DNA from: Sphingomonas sp. Root241
GTDB taxonomy: Bacteria; Pseudomonadota; Alphaproteobacteria; Sphingomonadales; Sphingomonadaceae
NCBI RefSeq assembly: GCF_001428865.1
Contig: NZ_LMIV01000002.1
Location: 690,903-754,902, forward strand
DNA: 64,000 nucleotides
Direction of reading: 5' to 3'
Each line of letters starts with the position of its first letter. Within the stretch, counting starts at the first letter, position 1. The position numbers and the translations under genes were made by a program. Positions 61,065 to 64,000 of this stretch are shown here, piece after piece. Below the pieces are notes generated by a model, which was not told where the DNA came from, searched no databases, and saw only the letters and a program-made list of their open reading frames with translations.

Positions 61065-62143
61065 CGGACGGCTCCCGCGTCGATCCGGACGGCCTGACCC
61101 TGGTGGAGCATGTGCGCGCCGAGCGCCACGAAGCGCTCACCGGGCCGCAAGCCCGCTGCCACGACCGCCGTCTCGTCACCGATCGTGGCGAGGCGAACCG
61201 GGCGCCAGCCGACCTTGGGGCTCGCTTGGTCGGTGACGACCCACACGCCCGGTCCGTGCCCGCGATCGTAAATGGCGCCGAGCGGGATCGCGATCGCGGC
61301 CTGTTGGCCGGGAACATCGAGCCGGACGGTGACGGTCGAACCCAGCGGCGCGTTCGCGGGCGCGCCGGCAAGGACGAACCTGGCCTCGAACGTCCGGGTC
61401 GCCGGATCGGCGGCGTCGCTCAACTGGCGCAGCTGCGCCTTGCCGGCCAGCCCACCATAGGTCTGCGCTTCCCCCACCGTGCCGAGCGCAGGGCGAAGCG
61501 TTTCGGGCAGCGCGACGATCGCCTCGCGCGGACCGGACCGTGCCAGCCGGACGACGATCTGGCCGGCGCCGACCACCTGTCCCGGCTCGGCCAGCGTAGC
61601 GGCGACCACGCCGTCCGCGTCGGCGATCAGTGTCGTATAGCCGGCGTCGTTTCGGCTGACACGCGCCTGCGCCTCGGCTGCGGAGAGTTGCGCACGGGCG
61701 GCAAGGGCGGCGGCTTTGGCCTGATCATAAGCGGAGGCGGAGACCGCGCCCGCCGAGACCAGATCGCGGTAGCGCTGTTCGTCGGCGCTGGTCTGGACCG
61801 CGCGGGCGCGCGCCGCCGCGACCGTGCCGGCCGCCGCCTGCGCCGCGAGCGAATAATCGGTCGAGTCGATCCGCATCAGCGGCTGGCCCCGGCGAACCGT
61901 TTGCCCGGCGTCGACCAGCCGCGCCACCACTTTGCCGCCGACCCGGAAGGCGAGGTCGCTCTGCACGCGCGCCCCGATAATGCCGGTGAACTCGCGTGCG
62001 CTTCCTTCAGCCACGCCGGCGGCGGCGATCCGCACCAGCGGCGGCTGGGTACGGGGATCGGCGTCCGATCGCCCGCATCCGGCCAGTGCGGCAGCCGCCA
62101 AGCCAAGGGCTCCGACCGTTCGTGCGCAAGACGATATCGACAC
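61061..62143 (-). CDS. RND efflux periplasmic adaptor (membrane fusion protein), lipoprotein
   Basis: The 360-residue adaptor joins the permease to the outer-membrane channel. It has a lipoprotein signal ending LAAAALAGC (Cys23). The lipoyl half-motifs are FRVGGKVVARLVDAGQTVRRG and the second one ADADGVVAATLAEPGQVVGA; between them lies an alpha-helical hairpin rich in Ala. The start is GTG with AGGAGG eight bases upstream. It is the first gene of the efflux operon and follows a TetR-type operator. Confidence 0.94.
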   Translation of the reverse strand: MSISSCARTVGALGLAAAALAGCGRSDADPRTQPPLVRIAAAGVAEGSAREFTGIIGARVQSDLAFRVGGKVVARLVDAGQTVRRGQPLMRIDSTDYSLAAQAAAGTVAAARARAVQTSADEQRYRDLVSAGAVSASAYDQAKAAALAARAQLSAAEAQARVSRNDAGYTTLIADADGVVAATLAEPGQVVGAGQIVVRLARSGPREAIVALPETLRPALGTVGEAQTYGGLAGKAQLRQLSDAADPATRTFEARFVLAGAPANAPLGSTVTVRLDVPGQQAAIAIPLGAIYDRGHGPGVWVVTDQASPKVGWRPVRLATIGDETAVVAAGLRPGERFVALGAHMLHQGQAVRIDAGAVR

Positions 62144-62182
62144 GCAGGTTCCTCCTGTTCAGGCGGAACCAGATGTCACCGA

Positions 62183-62207
62183 GTGACTAATATGTCAACT
62201 AGTCACA
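62183..62207. promoter_or_regulatory. TetR-type operator upstream of the efflux operon
   Basis: The 25-base site contains TGACTA and TAGTCA as inverted arms and shares GTGACTAAT, ATGTCAA and GTCACA with the site at 62879. On the minus strand it contains TTGACA as a -35. It lies about 40 bases upstream of the adaptor start codon. Confidence 0.6.
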
Positions 62208-62222
62208 CAGAACTAGATCGAA

Positions 62223-62840
62223 CTAAGGTGCGAGGCTGCGCAGGATGAGGCCGGTCACTTCCACCTGCGCATCGGGCAGGAGGTCGAGGCTGCGTTCGAG
62301 AAAGACGGGATCGATGAAGGGCAATAGCGCGTAGAAGATCGATCGGCGGGTCTCGTCGAGCGGGGTCTTGCGCTCGAACTCGCCGCTTCCCCGGCCTTCC
62401 TTCAAAATCTCCTCGATGAGATGCTGCAGGCGCTCGGTATAGGCTTGGGCCGCCGCCCATTTTTCCGAGGAGGCGTGCGCGGCGATTTCGTAGAGTTTGC
62501 GATCGGCGAAGAACAATTCGACCCCGGCGCTGGTCACCGTCTTCGCGAATCTGCGCAGCTTGTCGGTTGCGTCCTGCCCCTGTTCCACTGCCTCGCGGAC
62601 CTGGCCGAACAATTGGTCGAGGCAATCGGCGCAGATCGCCTCGCCGATCGCCTGCTTCGATTCGAAGAAGCGGTAGATATAGGCTTTCGAGAAGCCGATC
62701 TCCCGCGCCAGGTCGGCCACCGTCGTCTTGGCATAGCCGTAATGGGCGAAATAGTCGTGCGCCGCCTTGACGATCTGGTCGCGGACCGAGTGTTCCGCCG
62801 GTCCGCGTGCGGCGGTCTTGCGTGCGTTCTGCGTACTCAT
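62223..62840 (-). CDS. TetR-family transcriptional repressor of the efflux system
   Basis: The 205-residue regulator has the TetR helix-turn-helix YAKTTVADLAREIGFSKAYI with YRFFESKQAI, and a helical ligand-binding C-terminal domain that ends without a membrane part. It lies between the adaptor operon and the divergent outer-membrane factor gene; matching operators stand in front of both and of its own start. It is very likely relieved by a pump substrate. The ATG at 62840 is preceded by AAGGCG; a GTG two codons earlier is possible. Confidence 0.93.
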   Translation of the reverse strand: MSTQNARKTAARGPAEHSVRDQIVKAAHDYFAHYGYAKTTVADLAREIGFSKAYIYRFFESKQAIGEAICADCLDQLFGQVREAVEQGQDATDKLRRFAKTVTSAGVELFFADRKLYEIAAHASSEKWAAAQAYTERLQHLIEEILKEGRGSGEFERKTPLDETRRSIFYALLPFIDPVFLERSLDLLPDAQVEVTGLILRSLAP

Positions 62841-62878
62841 GACCACGCCTTAGCGTGAACGCGCCCGATTGACAAATT

Positions 62879-62903
62879 GTGACTAATGATGTCAATGGTC
62901 ACA
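62879..62903. promoter_or_regulatory. TetR-type operator between tetR and the outer-membrane factor gene
   Basis: TGTGAC (62878-62883) and GTCACA (62898-62903) form inverted arms. The site shares most bases with 62183-62207, and TTGACA at 62869-62874 could be the -35 of the outer-membrane factor gene. Confidence 0.6.
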
Positions 62904-62926
62904 TCTGACCCTGGGCGGACCCCGAT

Positions 62927-64000
62927 ATGCGAATTTCACCTTTGTCCCTGATTGCGGTCTCGACCGCGGCCCTGCTCGGAGGCTGTGCAGTCGGCCCGGC
63001 CTATGTCGCGCCGCAGATGACGGCGCCGCCGGCTTTCCTGGGCGGGGCCGCTATCGATGCGAAGGCGGACGGGGCGGTGACGGTCGATCTGATCCATTGG
63101 TGGCGGTCGTTCGATGACCCCCTGCTGGCGAGTCTCGTGGAGCGGGCGCTGGCGCAGAATCTCGACCTGCAGCAGGCAAGCGCCCGAGTCGTGCAGACAC
63201 GCGCCGGGCTGCGTCACGCCAATGCCGACCTGCTTCCCGCCGGCCAGGTCAGCGGTCAGGCGAGCGAGTCCTGGCAGTCGCTCGAGACGCCGCAGGGCAG
63301 GATCGCTTCCGCCCTGCCGGGATTCGAGCGGGAGGCACAGGGTTATGAGCTGAACCTGGGCGCAAGCTGGGAGCTCGACCTGTTCGGCGGCAAGGATGCG
63401 GCGCGCGACGCCGCGCGGGCGGATTGGCAGGCATCGGCCGCAGCCGCCACCGCTGCGCGGCTTGCCGTCGCGGCGCAGACTGCCGACACCTATGTCGCGA
63501 TCCGCAGCCTTCAGGCGCGGCTCGACGTCGCGCGCGGGCAGCAGCAAGTCCAGCAGCGGCTGGTCGATCTGGTCGGGCTGCAATTTCGCAAGGGCGTGGC
63601 GGCGGAGCTGCAGCTGCGCCAGGCGGAGGGCGCCCTCGCCCAGGTGAAGGCCGCGGTGCCCGAACTCGAGCAGGGTCTCGAGATCGCCATGAACGCGCTG
63701 GACATTCTCCTCGGTGTCCAGCCGGGATCGACCCGGCCCGAACTCGCGGCCGCCGCGCCGATTCCGGTTCCGCCTGCAGTTTCGAGCGCGGGCGGGCCGC
63801 CGGCCCTGCTGCGCCGGCGCCCGGACATCATCGCGGCCGAACGCATGCTCGCCGCTTCGAATGCCCGGATCGGCGTAGCGATCGCCGAATATTATCCCAA
63901 ATTCTCGCTCGGCGGACTGCTCGGCACGGCGACCATGGGCGTCGGCGGATTGTTCGGCGGTAATGCAACCCAGGCCAGTGGCGTGCTGGGGCTGCGCTGG
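62927..64000 (+). CDS. NodT-family outer-membrane efflux lipoprotein, 3'-truncated by window end
   Basis: The frame is open from the ATG at 62927 to the window end (about 358 codons of a usual 470-500). It begins with a lipoprotein signal, MRISPLSLIAVSTAALLGGC (Cys20). The outer-membrane factor motif VGPAYVAPQ follows, with WWRSFDDPLLASLVERALAQ NLDL-like and WELDLFGG; the hairpin repeats the pattern at LRRRPDIIAAERMLAASNAR and IGVAIAEYYPKFSL. It forms the outer channel of the RND pump, divergent from tetR. Confidence 0.93.
   Translation, partial: MRISPLSLIAVSTAALLGGCAVGPAYVAPQMTAPPAFLGGAAIDAKADGAVTVDLIHWWRSFDDPLLASLVERALAQNLDLQQASARVVQTRAGLRHANADLLPAGQVSGQASESWQSLETPQGRIASALPGFEREAQGYELNLGASWELDLFGGKDAARDAARADWQASAAAATAARLAVAAQTADTYVAIRSLQARLDVARGQQQVQQRLVDLVGLQFRKGVAAELQLRQAEGALAQVKAAVPELEQGLEIAMNALDILLGVQPGSTRPELAAAAPIPVPPAVSSAGGPPALLRRRPDIIAAERMLAASNARIGVAIAEYYPKFSLGGLLGTATMGVGGLFGGNATQASGVLGLRW

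Noticed and set aside
57885..61097. A 1070-codon plus-strand frame across the RND permease gene
   Set aside because: It is a shadow; the sequence is Arg/His/Asp-rich with no fold, and the minus strand codes for an intact pump.

Overview
The window is a GC-rich chromosomal segment that most likely comes from Sphingomonas or a close relative in the Sphingomonadaceae (Alphaproteobacteria). The reasons are the very high G+C at third codon positions, two very large TonB-dependent receptors, the rdgB-rph / hrcA-grpE block, a TorF-type porin, and dispersed palindromic elements of the kind common in sphingomonads. No rRNA, CRISPR array, transposase, integrase or phage gene was seen. This assignment is an inference from gene content.

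Layout. 1-5.7 kb: the end of a dicarboxylate/amino-acid symporter-like gene with unusual ion-site residues, a PBP4-type DD-peptidase, a small membrane protein with an L7/L12-like tail, a beta-lactamase-fold hydrolase and AmpG. 6-10 kb: a TonB receptor and a ZIP metal transporter. 10.2-14.7 kb: a translationally coupled operon of an unrecognised four-helix membrane protein, a DyP-type peroxidase and a P450 without the usual acid-alcohol pair in its I-helix; this is the best candidate for an undescribed system. 14.8-20.7 kb: ROK sugar kinase, AlkA-like glycosylase, 2Fe-2S ferredoxin, lipoprotein, rlmB, M28 peptidase. 20.9-27.8 kb: tRNA-Tyr, then a TonB receptor, a DUF6250-like lipoprotein and a Tat-exported PL26-like rhamnogalacturonan lyase, which together look like a pectin-utilisation locus. 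28-33.8 kb: rdgB, rph, hrcA, grpE, a DUF1003 protein and an apparently iron-regulated unit ending in ferredoxin-NADP reductase. 34-37.1 kb: glnD and a VOC protein. 37.2-46 kb: two AraC regulators, S41 peptidase, Gfo/Idh/MocA oxidoreductase with a LacI-type operator, lectin-like secreted protein, GH16 glucanase coupled to infC (ATC start), GNAT, TorF porin. 46-55.6 kb: thrS, GH43, LD-carboxypeptidase and a Mur ligase (peptidoglycan recycling), a self-regulating Xre operon and a DUF2171-like protein. 55.8-57.5 kb: tRNA-Ala(CGC) followed by an orphan gene and a decayed SGNH hydrolase. 57.5-64 kb: an RND efflux system with HxlR and TetR regulators and matching operators; its outer-membrane factor runs off the window end.

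Themes. Plant-polysaccharide degradation (PL26, GH43, GH16, DUF6250-like, TonB receptors, AraC and LacI-type control) and peptidoglycan turnover (PBP4, AmpG, serine hydrolase, LdcA, Mur ligase) recur across separate loci. At least six of the convergent gene junctions are filled by palindromic elements or strong hairpins that probably act as bidirectional terminators.
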